A DNA stretch of 31,993 nt, taken from contig JALOCD010000048.1 in NCBI GenBank assembly GCA_023228025.1, positions 1 to 31,993 of the forward strand. The letters run 5' to 3'. The position numbers were made by a program, and so were the translations under genes. The notes under the pieces are model-generated. The model searched no databases, had not been told where the DNA came from, and saw only the letters and a program-made list of their open reading frames with translations. Positions 17,353 to 26,238 of the stretch are shown one piece after another. How positions within the stretch are numbered: position 1 is the stretch's first letter; the number at the start of each line of letters is the position of its first letter. The DNA is from Prolixibacteraceae bacterium. GTDB taxonomy: Bacteria; Bacteroidota; Bacteroidia; Bacteroidales; Prolixibacteraceae.

Positions 17353-18930
17353 ATGGAGTTGTCACACAGGATTTTCAGACAGAAATGGCAGGTTTCAACA
17401 CCAACGGAAAAGCGGGCATTTGCGATCCGGAAAGAGCTTCGCCAGGAGTGGGAGGGACGACTGTTGCCCATCTTTGAGAGGGCTTTCAGCGAGAACATTC
17501 CTGCAGATGAAATAGTACGTATTCCGAGAATTGAAATCAAATTGAAAGTATCTGATGGCAAAGAACTTTGGGGGGATATTGAGCAGGGATTGTATGTGCA
17601 ACTTTCAGATCTGCTCAAAACAGAAAATCCGGGTTCCGGCAAAAGTCCCGGCAATAGGTTAGAATCGACTAAAATTCCCTTGAATCAATTCCGATTTGAG
17701 TTGGTGCTTTATTACCTGGAGAATGGCGTATTGCCTGGATATTCAACTTATCAGCGAGACGAAATGGTAGCGGTTTTACCGGTAACCATTCAGGGAAACA
17801 GGCAACAATTGGTGGAATATATCCGTACGAAAAGGGTTTCGCAACCCTTTCTGTTCAGGCTTATCCAGTTCCTTCAGGTGGATGAAATTGTAAGGCTTAC
17901 GGAAGAGGTAAGCATGACGTTGCCGCAGGTTGTAAAAGAGCAGCTGAATTTACTTCAGCAGGGGTTGTTGATTCCTGAATTGAGTCATTTTAATCCTCAT
18001 ACCTCCAAAATGCTGGTGGCAGCCTTTCTTCAGGTAGCCAATAGTCACGATAATCCAACCACTCTCCCAAATTGGAAAGAAGCTGCAGCCAGGGTGTTGT
18101 CCAAAGAGGGATTATTCTATTATGAGCGCTTCTTCACTTACCTCCACAAGAAATCCAGGCTCTCTCCATCCTCTGTCCATTGGAAAAATCACTTTTCCGG
18201 TCCTTCTGAATATCTCGTGATGAACAGGCAGAATGTTGTCAGTCAGCTTCCTGGTAAGGAGGTAGTGGCAAATTTTTGGAGAGGTGAAGAAAAAGATGAG
18301 ATCTCAAAGCGGAAGGAGACCTCTGATCCGGTTGACTATATGGCTGCTGCAAAAACATCAAAAAGCTCCTCCTCTGAATTTTTATATGCAGATCCTTCAC
18401 CCCGAAATACCGGTGAATCAGGTATTTCTGTCCAGAATGCCGGTTTGATGATCTTGCATCCCTTTTTCGGAAGCCTTTTTACCAATTCCGGGATTATTTC
18501 CAGGGATGATAAGCAAATTCCGGTGAGAAATCTTTCAAAAGCTGCGGCATTGCTTTATTTTGTGGCCACCGGACGTGAGGAGCTTTTCGAGTTTGAACTG
18601 GGATTCATCAAGCCTTTGCTTGGAATGGATCCAACAGACGCATTGGCCGTTTCGAAGGGATTGCTTAATCAAAAACAGATGGAGGAGGCCGAATCGATGC
18701 TTCAAGCGGTGGTAAGTCATTGGAGCTCTCTCGGAAATACATCCATTGGTGGTTTAAGGGCCACATTTGTTCAGCGCAATGGAATGCTTTTCCCATTTGA
18801 AAATGGATGGAAGGTGATTTTGGAAAGCGCTGCCTTCGACATGTTGTTAAACACGATTCCATGGAGTTACTCGATCATCAAACTACCATGGATGGAAAAA
18901 CCAATCTATACCGAATGTCAAAAGAACTGA
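17353..18930 (+). CDS. eCIS tape measure protein (CIS_TMP family, Pvc14-type)
   Basis: This 525-aa protein has both ends of the contractile injection system tape-measure family. The N-terminus is HRIFRQKWQVSTPTEKRAFA, then ELRQEWEGRLLPIFERAFSE, followed by IPRIEIKLKVSDG. The C-terminus has the hallmark GLRATFVQRNGML, AAFDMLLNTIPWSYS and IIKLPWM. The family sets particle length in Afp/PVC systems. The central part (residues about 290-370) is polar and rich in Ser, Lys and Glu, and is probably the length-variable section. The last 16 bases overlap the preferred start of the ATPase gene, as expected for coupled expression. Confidence 0.92.
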   Translation: MELSHRIFRQKWQVSTPTEKRAFAIRKELRQEWEGRLLPIFERAFSENIPADEIVRIPRIEIKLKVSDGKELWGDIEQGLYVQLSDLLKTENPGSGKSPGNRLESTKIPLNQFRFELVLYYLENGVLPGYSTYQRDEMVAVLPVTIQGNRQQLVEYIRTKRVSQPFLFRLIQFLQVDEIVRLTEEVSMTLPQVVKEQLNLLQQGLLIPELSHFNPHTSKMLVAAFLQVANSHDNPTTLPNWKEAAARVLSKEGLFYYERFFTYLHKKSRLSPSSVHWKNHFSGPSEYLVMNRQNVVSQLPGKEVVANFWRGEEKDEISKRKETSDPVDYMAAAKTSKSSSSEFLYADPSPRNTGESGISVQNAGLMILHPFFGSLFTNSGIISRDDKQIPVRNLSKAAALLYFVATGREELFEFELGFIKPLLGMDPTDALAVSKGLLNQKQMEEAESMLQAVVSHWSSLGNTSIGGLRATFVQRNGMLFPFENGWKVILESAAFDMLLNTIPWSYSIIKLPWMEKPIYTECQKN

Positions 18931-20264
18931 CCGATAATGCCCGTGACCTTAACCTTGAGATGGATTGGTTTGCCAATGTGTTGAACGGAAGGCTAAACTT
19001 TTATTTTGATAAGCCTGGATCAAAAGAGGATGTTTCATCCATATTCCCAGCCGATCTTATCAAGAGTGAATCTTTTTACGCAAAATTTATTGGGGAAAAC
19101 CAGTTGAACCACTCGGAACGGTTGATCCTGATTCTGGCCATGATCCCGCATATCAAGCCACAGTTGCTTGATGTCCTATGGGTTCAGAACATGAGTACGA
19201 TGAGGGGATTTACTGAATTTGGCGGACTCAAAGGGATCAATCATTCCGGTTTTATCCCTACCGGGGAAACGGCAGCCTTCATCCTCGCAGGCGAAAATCT
19301 GGAACGAAGATTTGAGATGACCCGTTTCTTCGAAGGGGACCATCTCTTTGCCAAACAGAATGTTCTGTCCCTGGCGCCACCACAGACGGGTGAACCAATG
19401 CTTAGCGGTGCCCTGCAAATCTCGAGGGAATACCTCAACTGGTTTGTGACTGGCATTGAAAGAAAGCCCAACTACAACACCGATTTTCCTGCACGACTCA
19501 TCGAAACTGAACTGAGCTGGGATCATCTCGTCCTTCCATCCTATACTTTGGAGCAGTTGGAAGAGATCAAACACTGGATCATGCATGGGAACACACTTTT
19601 AAAAGAGTGGGGAATGAGCCGGAACCTGAAACCGGGATATACCACGCTTTTCTACGGATTACCCGGTACCGGCAAGACTTTCTCAGCTTGTCTGCTTGGG
19701 AAGCATTGCGGTGTAGATGTCTATAAGATTGATTTGAGCATGATCATATCCAAATACATCGGCGAGACGGAGAAAAACCTTTCCCGGATTTTCGATATGG
19801 CCGAAAATAAGAATTGGATACTCTTCTTCGACGAAGCGGACGCACTCTTTGGCAAAAGATCGAAAGTGGAGGACTCCCACGATCGTTACGCCAACCAGGA
19901 GATCAGCTATCTGCTTCAGCGGATTGAAGATTTCAACGGGGTGGTAATTCTGGCTTCAAACCTCAAAAACAACATTGATGCGGCTTTCCTGCGAAGGTTT
20001 CAGTCGGTCATTCAATTCCCGATGCCCAAACCTGCCGAGAGAGCCCGTATCTGGAAGAATGCCTTTTCGGACAAAGCAACATTGGAGAAAAAAGTTGATC
20101 TGGACATGGTGGCAGAGCAGCATGAAATCTCTGGTGGTACCATCATGAATGTTGTCCGCACTGTTTCACTGAAAGCGATCAGTCGTGGCGACAACAAAAT
20201 CCTGTCGGCCGACATGGAGGAGGCCATCCGTCGCGAATTTATGAAAGAAGGTAGAACTTTTTAA
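18915..20264 (+). CDS. AAA+ ATPase of the eCIS (Pvc15/Afp15-type)
   Basis: This 449-aa ATPase has a Walker A motif GLPGTGKT at 248-255, Walker B FFDEAD with D306 and E307, sensor 1 at SN (348-349) and an RRF arginine pair at 360-361. Residues 1-230 form the eCIS-type N-terminal region (NARDLNLEMDWFANVLN, LILAMIPHIKPQLLD). I prefer the ATG at 18915, which gives MSKELTDNARDLN; the in-frame ATG at 18807 would overlap the tape-measure gene by 124 bp and adds a peptide unlike the family. In Afp/PVC the ATPase is needed for assembly or payload loading and is not part of the mature particle. A 58-bp gap follows before the cargo gene. Confidence 0.93.
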   Translation: MSKELTDNARDLNLEMDWFANVLNGRLNFYFDKPGSKEDVSSIFPADLIKSESFYAKFIGENQLNHSERLILILAMIPHIKPQLLDVLWVQNMSTMRGFTEFGGLKGINHSGFIPTGETAAFILAGENLERRFEMTRFFEGDHLFAKQNVLSLAPPQTGEPMLSGALQISREYLNWFVTGIERKPNYNTDFPARLIETELSWDHLVLPSYTLEQLEEIKHWIMHGNTLLKEWGMSRNLKPGYTTLFYGLPGTGKTFSACLLGKHCGVDVYKIDLSMIISKYIGETEKNLSRIFDMAENKNWILFFDEADALFGKRSKVEDSHDRYANQEISYLLQRIEDFNGVVILASNLKNNIDAAFLRRFQSVIQFPMPKPAERARIWKNAFSDKATLEKKVDLDMVAEQHEISGGTIMNVVRTVSLKAISRGDNKILSADMEEAIRREFMKEGRTF

Positions 20265-20322
20265 TTTTAATATCCCGGCCGCATTGGCCCATCGCTTTCT
20301 GATATCCAATATAGAATGAAAG

Positions 20323-23300
20323 ATGGAAGTTGTTAAACAAAAGACTGTGAACCATACTGCCCCGGCCCCGGCTGCGGCAGCCCATGCGGACGCGGGCAGA
20401 TTACGGCCCGGAGCCGGCAGTATGGTACAGTTGCCATCTCCCTCCACCAGAAGGTTTGCTGAGTCAGGCATATTGGGTCAGAGCGAGGTTGCAAAGTTCC
20501 TCGCCATGAGAGGAGAGCCGGTGCGGGTACGGGGTAGAAACAAGTTAAAAACACTTGGTGAACATGAAAAGCATCATGACAATGCGGTAACAAAACTTGA
20601 GCAAACCGAGAAGTCGGTTGTTGTTCCCTTGTCAGAAGAGCAGTCCAAAAGCAATGCCGGTCAGGTAGGAGCGCTGGATGGCAAAAAGGCTCCTGTTCCG
20701 GTAGAATCGAAGGTAAAACAGGAATTGCAGAACGCACTTTCCGAAAATATCCCCCAAACCATTGAGGAGGTCGATAATTTCAAAAAGGATAACAAGGCGG
20801 GAGCGATGAGCAGCGCAGTACTCTCTGCGGTGCAAGGCGATAAGGATGAGGTTGTCTCCACCTTTTCTGAAATGGAGAAAGCGCCGCCGCCGGCCCCAAC
20901 TACTCAGATAGCTACAGCTTTGCCGGCCGAAGAGCCAGAGACTGTTACGCCTGAAATGAACCTTGGCGAGGGCGCCATTGCACCGCTTCAGCCGCAGCAT
21001 ACCGATGTGGGCAACTTTACCAGGGAGGCAGATGCCAAACTGAAAGAGGAGGGCATCACACAGGAGCAGCTCGATATGGTTGATAGCGGCGACCTGGCTG
21101 TCGCGGGTAAGGAGAAAAAGACGATGGAGAAAATGGCGAAAAGCGAGCCTGCATCCATCCAAAGTTTTGCAAAATCGGAAGCAGAGAAGGTCGGTGGGGA
21201 GTTGAAAGCGGAGGAAAAGAAAGAGCGTTCCGCCCTAAAAACCAGAAGAAAAAATGATTTGGCCGGTACCTCCCAAAAGCAGAAAAACACCAAAAGCGCT
21301 CTGGAAAAGAAGCGTGAAGAGGTAGCGGCACAGATCAATTCGATCTACACGGTTGCCCAAAAGAGTGTGGTGAAGAAATTGGCCGACCTCGAAACCAAAT
21401 CGATGAAAAGTTTCGATGAGGGAAGCAGCAGGGCAACCTCGCAGTTCGAAGATCAGGTAAAAAGTGAAATGGATGCCTATAAATCTGAACGTTACAAAGG
21501 GATTAAGGGCAAATTTAAGAAGGCCAAGGATTGGTTGCTGGGCATGAAAGACCTGCCCGAAGTGAAAGCCATATTCGACCGCAATCGTGTCATCTTTGTT
21601 GCTGCCATCAACAAATTGATCTCAGCCATTACGACTGCCAATAAAAATGTCATTGCCGAATGTAAATCAATTTTGTCAGGGGCGAAAAAGGAGATTGCCG
21701 CATATGTGGGCAAACTTGCTCCCGGGTTAAGGGATATCGGCACAAAAGCGGCCGAAGAGATGAACGGCAAATTGAACGGTCTGGATAGTTTTATCGGCAG
21801 AAAGGAACAGGAACTTCAGCAGAAGCTGGCAGATAAGCAGGAGGCAGCCATCAAGGCCATCGACGACAAAATCGAGAAGATGAAGGAGGCCATGTCGGGC
21901 GCCTTGTCGAAGATTGGCAATCTGCTTTTGCAAGCCGCGAAGAAGTTCTTCACTTGGGCATTGAAGCAGGCAGGTTACTCCATTGGTGTAATCGAGGGAG
22001 TCCTGAACAGAGGGGCATCCGTTTTGAAAGGTATATTTACCCATCCCATTCAGTTTGCCAAAAATGTGATCAATGCAGCCATTACCGGATTCAAGAATTT
22101 TGGGTTAAACTTCCTGAAACACCTGAAAAACTCACTCTTTGAATGGCTTACCGGATCGCTGGAGGGGCTGGTTTTGCCCCAGGTATGGGATTTGAAAGGC
22201 ATCGTGGGATTGGCCTTACAGATGATTGGCATCACCTATCAGAATATTCGACGGCACATGGTCACCGTCATGGGGGAAACAGTGGTAGGTACGATTGAGA
22301 AAACATTCACCCTGGTCAAGACTTTGATCACGGAAGGGCCGATGGCAGCCTGGGAGCAGCTAAAAGAGATGGCCGGAGAGATGCAACAGGCATTTATCGA
22401 AGCGGTTAAGGATTTCATTAAAATCAAGATCATTGAGCAGGCGATTCAATGGGTAGTCAGTATTTTCGTTCCGGGCGCCGGGATTGTCAAGGCGATCATT
22501 GCCATTTACGATACCATCGTCTTCTTCATTCAAAAGGCTAAGCAGATCATTCAAATGGTTGGCAGCTTCCTTAATTCTGTAGCTGAGATAGCCGCGGGCA
22601 ATATCGGCGCCGCAGCTGAAGCGCTCGAAAACGGCCTGGCACGAGGGCTCACTGTGGTGATCAGTTTCCTTGCCCAACTGCTTCACCTGAATGCCATCAC
22701 GGATAAAATCAAAGCGGTCATTCAGAAAATTCGCGGAAAGGTAGATGCCGTGTTGGCCAAAGTGGCCAAATGGATTGCCGACAAGGCCAAAATGTTGTTT
22801 GGTAAGGCGAAAGATGCGGCCGGAAAGCTTGTCGACTGGTGGAGCAAAAAGGTCTCTTTCAAATCGACGGTCGGCGAAGAGCACCAAATTTTGCTTGAAG
22901 GAAAACCTCCGGGAGTAAGAATCATCGTGAAAAGCGATCCGACCGAACTAGGAAAATTGGTGGAGCAGGTCGATAAAAAATCTCCTCACAGGGCATCTGC
23001 TGAAAGTAAAATGGCTGAAATTAAGGGCATTATGACTAAGTTGGAACAGTTAAGTGCCAATCGGGATGCCAATGTTGCCCCTATCAACGAAGAGCGGGAA
23101 AAACTTTACAAAGCGATGGATAAGATTGCGGAGATCTTAATTGCAGCTGGGGTTTTGGATGGTTTGGCCACAAAAGATGTTGATCTTGTCCAGCCCGAAT
23201 TTGGGGCATTACAACTGAGTTCAGCAGGCGAAGAGGTTGGGGGTACATCCATGAAAATAAGTCAGCTCACCTATAAGAACGCGCCGGGTACCCAATCAAC

Positions 23301-23715
23301 CACCCCTCCGCAGATATGGGGCAAAATAGATGCTGCCTTCCCGCGAAGGTACATCAGAGGGCATCTTTTGAATGCCAATCTTGGAGGCAGGGGCGACATG
23401 ATCAAAAACCTTACGCCTTTAACCTCATCAGCCAATGGACTGCACAAAAACAGGGCCGAATCGGACGTGAAAAACCTTGTACTGAATGACAAGAAGATCA
23501 TCAGGTATTTCGTTACAGCGAATTACAAGAGAGTTCCTTGGACTGCTGCTGAAAAGGCAAAATTGGGAAGCAAGGCCGATCCTGTTCTCGAAGAGCTAGC
23601 CGCGACGCTATCGGTGGAATGGCAGCAAGTCAGGATCAGCAAAAAGGGTGCAGCACCCCAGGGATTTGGACCAACGATAAAGGAGACTATTCCCAACCCA
23701 AGACCGGACATTTAA
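20323..23715 (+). CDS. Putative eCIS cargo with C-terminal RGH-type DNA/RNA nuclease domain
   Basis: This 1130-aa protein follows the ATPase gene, the usual place for payload. It has a disordered Ala/Pro-rich N-terminus (residues 1-60 and again near 190-230) and a long Lys/Glu coiled-coil stretch (about 260-380). Amphipathic helical repeats fill about 400-850, including hydrophobic stretches such as WVVSIFVPGAGIVKAIIAIY. The arrangement is that of large eCIS cargo proteins that normally start with DUF4157, which is not evident here. The last 130 residues carry RGHLLNANLGGRGD with H1014, then NLTPLTSSAN-L-H (1029-1041) and E1046. This matches the His-Me-finger DNA/RNA non-specific endonuclease group, with H1014 as likely base and an Asn and Glu near the metal. 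Toxic nuclease activity is inferred from the motif and context. Confidence 0.82.
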   Translation: MEVVKQKTVNHTAPAPAAAAHADAGRLRPGAGSMVQLPSPSTRRFAESGILGQSEVAKFLAMRGEPVRVRGRNKLKTLGEHEKHHDNAVTKLEQTEKSVVVPLSEEQSKSNAGQVGALDGKKAPVPVESKVKQELQNALSENIPQTIEEVDNFKKDNKAGAMSSAVLSAVQGDKDEVVSTFSEMEKAPPPAPTTQIATALPAEEPETVTPEMNLGEGAIAPLQPQHTDVGNFTREADAKLKEEGITQEQLDMVDSGDLAVAGKEKKTMEKMAKSEPASIQSFAKSEAEKVGGELKAEEKKERSALKTRRKNDLAGTSQKQKNTKSALEKKREEVAAQINSIYTVAQKSVVKKLADLETKSMKSFDEGSSRATSQFEDQVKSEMDAYKSERYKGIKGKFKKAKDWLLGMKDLPEVKAIFDRNRVIFVAAINKLISAITTANKNVIAECKSILSGAKKEIAAYVGKLAPGLRDIGTKAAEEMNGKLNGLDSFIGRKEQELQQKLADKQEAAIKAIDDKIEKMKEAMSGALSKIGNLLLQAAKKFFTWALKQAGYSIGVIEGVLNRGASVLKGIFTHPIQFAKNVINAAITGFKNFGLNFLKHLKNSLFEWLTGSLEGLVLPQVWDLKGIVGLALQMIGITYQNIRRHMVTVMGETVVGTIEKTFTLVKTLITEGPMAAWEQLKEMAGEMQQAFIEAVKDFIKIKIIEQAIQWVVSIFVPGAGIVKAIIAIYDTIVFFIQKAKQIIQMVGSFLNSVAEIAAGNIGAAAEALENGLARGLTVVISFLAQLLHLNAITDKIKAVIQKIRGKVDAVLAKVAKWIADKAKMLFGKAKDAAGKLVDWWSKKVSFKSTVGEEHQILLEGKPPGVRIIVKSDPTELGKLVEQVDKKSPHRASAESKMAEIKGIMTKLEQLSANRDANVAPINEEREKLYKAMDKIAEILIAAGVLDGLATKDVDLVQPEFGALQLSSAGEEVGGTSMKISQLTYKNAPGTQSTTPPQIWGKIDAAFPRRYIRGHLLNANLGGRGDMIKNLTPLTSSANGLHKNRAESDVKNLVLNDKKIIRYFVTANYKRVPWTAAEKAKLGSKADPVLEELAATLSVEWQQVRISKKGAAPQGFGPTIKETIPNPRPDI

Positions 23716-23812
23716 GAAATTACAAATTACAAATTACAAATGAATGTCGTTCAATTAGTTAATCAATATTGGCTTTTAATTTTTAATTTTTAATTTGTAA
23801 TCTTTAATTCAT
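23716..23812 (+). repeat. AT-rich repeat spacer between nuclease cargo and GH46 gene
   Basis: This gap is built almost wholly of AT-rich words. ATTACAA recurs in tandem at the left (23719-23741) and TTTTAA units occur at 23774-23793. The 19-mer at 23791-23809 is the exact reverse complement of 8196-8214 beside the PAAR gene. The left and right parts are partly complementary, so a long weak hairpin is possible, but no GC-rich stem with a T-run is present, so it is not a clear terminator. Confidence 0.75.
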
Positions 23813-23817
23813 TTACC

Positions 23818-24501
23818 ATGACTCTTACCGACCAACAGAAACACATTTGCGAACAGGTGATCAACGCGTTTGAATCCAGCAGCGCCGCCGGAAAATATGG
23901 CCTCATCAGCATCATGGATGACGGTCCCCACAAAGTCAAACAGATCTCCTACGGAAGGTCCCAAACAACTGAATACGGTAACCTGGAGGAGTTGCTTGAG
24001 ATGTATGTGAACAGCGATGGCCTTTATAGTTCTGCCATTGCCCCTTATCTGACAAAGATCGGTGTCGAGCCGCTGGTGAATGATTCGGTCTTTAAACAGC
24101 TTCTGAAGAATGCCGGGAAAAATGACCCGGTCATGCAGCAGGTCCAGGATAGCTTCTTCGACCAGCGCTATTTCCAGCCGGCCATGCAATGGATGGATGA
24201 CAATGGATTTTCGCTGCCATTGTCGGCCCTGGTAATCTACGATTCGTACATTCATAGCGGAAGTATCATGATGTTTCTAAGGAAGAGGTTTCCCGAAAGC
24301 ACACCGAAAAATGGCGGGGACGAAAAAACCTGGATCTCACAGTACGTGGATACGCGTAATTCTTGGCTTGCCACACACAGTAGTCAGTTGCTCAGGAATA
24401 CCGTTTACCGGACCAGTTGTCTTGAGATTGAGATAGCAAGGAACAACTGGGATCTTAACCTGTTGCCTATCAGGGCACACGATGTGGATATTTATGGATA
24501 A
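23818..24501 (+). CDS. GH46 chitosanase-like enzyme
   Basis: This 227-aa protein resembles glycoside hydrolase family 46 (lysozyme-like fold, cuts chitosan by inversion). Matching features are FESSS at 18-22 with E19 as the probable general acid (compare the AENSS motif of the Streptomyces N174 enzyme), DDG at 34-36 placing D34 or D35 as the probable general base, YGRSQTTEYGNLEELLEMY at 45-63, QDSFFDQRYFQPA, ALVIYDS, and GGDEKTWISQYVDTRNSWL. No signal peptide is seen, so export would need another route, which fits payload of the injection system or a cytoplasmic product released by lysis. Activity against peptidoglycan or fungal cell wall is possible but unproven. The final six codons are part of a 76-bp palindrome. 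Confidence 0.82.
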   Translation: MTLTDQQKHICEQVINAFESSSAAGKYGLISIMDDGPHKVKQISYGRSQTTEYGNLEELLEMYVNSDGLYSSAIAPYLTKIGVEPLVNDSVFKQLLKNAGKNDPVMQQVQDSFFDQRYFQPAMQWMDDNGFSLPLSALVIYDSYIHSGSIMMFLRKRFPESTPKNGGDEKTWISQYVDTRNSWLATHSSQLLRNTVYRTSCLEIEIARNNWDLNLLPIRAHDVDIYG

Positions 24502-24557
24502 AAAAATGGGGTTTGCGTTCGCGCAAACCCCATTTTTTTATCCATAAATATCCACAT
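24482..24557. terminator. Bidirectional terminator in a perfect 76-bp palindrome
   Basis: Two perfectly complementary 36-base arms (24482-24517 and 24522-24557) are separated by a TTCG loop. The inner GC-rich stem of 11 bp (24507-24517 with 24522-24532) is flanked by A7 (24500-24506) and T7 (24533-24539), giving an intrinsic terminator on both strands. The left arm includes the last six codons and the stop of the GH46 gene. The right arm ends at the base next to the stop codon of the convergent DUF2339 gene. Confidence 0.95.
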
Positions 24558-26210
24558 TTAGGCGTGTGCCACCTCATCAGCCTTGTTGCTCTTCAGTTTT
24601 TTGGTGTAGTAAAAAGAAACGCCGAGAATGATTAGTCCGACAAAAATGAATGCCATAATGCGGTAGCCAACACCCATCTTTGAAATGTCATACATGAAAA
24701 GATGGACAACAGCTGCCAACAGTGTCAAGAATGCCAGCCACCTGTATTTCACATTGCTGAGAATTGCACTCATAATCATGTAAGCGACAGCGGCCAATCC
24801 CCAGGAGATGGTAACATAATCGAGGGGGACTGCATTGTATAAAGTGTAGAGCATGATAAAGAAGGTAATCACTAGGTAAAAGTTCCGGATGGCATCTGTT
24901 TTTAACTCCAGCCTGTTCTGCTGCCAGTTCAATATTCGGGCAGAAGCGATGGCTATCAGGGTGAAAGAGATGTTGTAGGAATCGATCGATTTGGAGGCGA
25001 TCAGATAGGCAACCAGGATGACCGTGTATAACGCGGTGTTCATCAGTACAATGAGGTTCGACCTGAACCATATCGCGATGGCCAGTACCACCATACTTTG
25101 CCATGCAAGGAAGATGAACGATCCCGGCAGGTCTGCATAGCCGAAAGCTGCAATACTCAGCGCCATAAAGCCAAAATTGACGTAGAAAAAAGAGTCGAAC
25201 CGGCTTTCGATCTTGTAATTGAGAACGATGGCGTAGGCCAGGCAAGTGATGGAAATGCCCATAAAAATCCAGATGTAACTCTTGGTGTAGAAGGTGAGTA
25301 CGATTAACAGGAGCAATACGGAGAAAGCCATGCTGTTGAGGATCACCGTCGCATTGCACACCTCGGCAGATAGCTTCCCCTGTTGTTTCAGGAAGGGCGC
25401 TACCGAATAAATTGCACCATAAAGAAACAGGTAGATGACATTGAATTGTGGGGTCAAAACCGCAGCTACCGGATGTCCTGATAGGGGATTGCCGATCAGC
25501 CAGAGCGTATGACCGATGTACACCATAAAAATGGAGAGGATTAGTAAGGTGCTCCAGCCATTCCTGTTAAGAAAATAGAGAACGGTGGCAGTTGCCACAA
25601 CGAAAAGTGAGAGGGTAACCTGCGTCTGGTCTGCCAACAGCGCCGTTACTAGAAGCAAGGCATAGGCAATAAAGCCCATAAGCTGGGATTTTGCCGCATC
25701 GGCCTTGTAAAAGAGAAAAGCCACAGAACCGAGCATCAACAAAAGGACAATCCATACATTGCCTAAAACCGGCGTGTCTGAAAAGAAATGAAGTCTCAGC
25801 AAAGCATAGAAGATCAGCAAGTGGGCACAGATTGTGAACATGAAGGCCATGTAGCTTAGCGATTTCTTCAAAAGCCCGGAGAGGAAAAAAGTAAGTGCCG
25901 CGGAAGCGATACCGAGCACAAAAGATGCAACTCCCCCAAAGGCATTGTGCACAAACAGCATGGTGAAAATCATTCCAAGCAACAGGACCGCGCTTCCAAT
26001 CCAGGCGAGTCCATGCTCGAAAACCTTGGATTCGGAGAGAGGATTGGCAAACTCCTCCTCCTGCTCCACGTGAGAGGCAGATGATCCGATCCTTACCGAA
26101 TGGCCCGCGGTGAATCCCGCGCTAAGCTGGGCTTCGATTCGGCTGAGTCTTTCATCAAAGGAGTTGAGGCGATTCTCAAGCTCCTTCATGGTCAATTTTT
26201 GTTCAGCCAT
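24558..26210 (-). CDS. DUF2339 multi-pass membrane protein
   Basis: This 550-aa integral membrane protein begins with a coiled-coil helix (KELENRLNSFDERLSRIEAQL, read in parts), a polar linker to about residue 75, then WIGSAVLLLGMIFTMLFVHN, the characteristic first hydrophobic block of DUF2339. At least a dozen further hydrophobic segments follow, ending in YRIMAFIFVGLIILGVSFYY and a short Lys-rich tail. The function of the family is unknown. It begins 28 bp after the NrfD-like gene and is probably co-transcribed with it. Its stop codon touches the terminator palindrome. Confidence 0.88.
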   Translation of the reverse strand: MAEQKLTMKELENRLNSFDERLSRIEAQLSAGFTAGHSVRIGSSASHVEQEEEFANPLSESKVFEHGLAWIGSAVLLLGMIFTMLFVHNAFGGVASFVLGIASAALTFFLSGLLKKSLSYMAFMFTICAHLLIFYALLRLHFFSDTPVLGNVWIVLLLMLGSVAFLFYKADAAKSQLMGFIAYALLLVTALLADQTQVTLSLFVVATATVLYFLNRNGWSTLLILSIFMVYIGHTLWLIGNPLSGHPVAAVLTPQFNVIYLFLYGAIYSVAPFLKQQGKLSAEVCNATVILNSMAFSVLLLLIVLTFYTKSYIWIFMGISITCLAYAIVLNYKIESRFDSFFYVNFGFMALSIAAFGYADLPGSFIFLAWQSMVVLAIAIWFRSNLIVLMNTALYTVILVAYLIASKSIDSYNISFTLIAIASARILNWQQNRLELKTDAIRNFYLVITFFIMLYTLYNAVPLDYVTISWGLAAVAYMIMSAILSNVKYRWLAFLTLLAAVVHLFMYDISKMGVGYRIMAFIFVGLIILGVSFYYTKKLKSNKADEVAHA

Positions 26211-26238
26211 AAGTTTAGTTTTAAAGAGTTAACTATTT

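Noticed and set aside
18807..18914. Longer start of the AAA+ ATPase
   Set aside because: It lies wholly within the tape-measure coding region, in a different frame, and the added residues do not resemble the family; 18915 gives a short overlap.
20563..20577. HEKHH (residues 81-85 of the 1130-aa cargo) fits the HExxH zinc protease pattern expected of DUF4157
   Set aside because: The surrounding sequence lacks the hydrophobic helix and downstream residues of DUF4157, and the region is polar and Lys-rich; it is probably chance.
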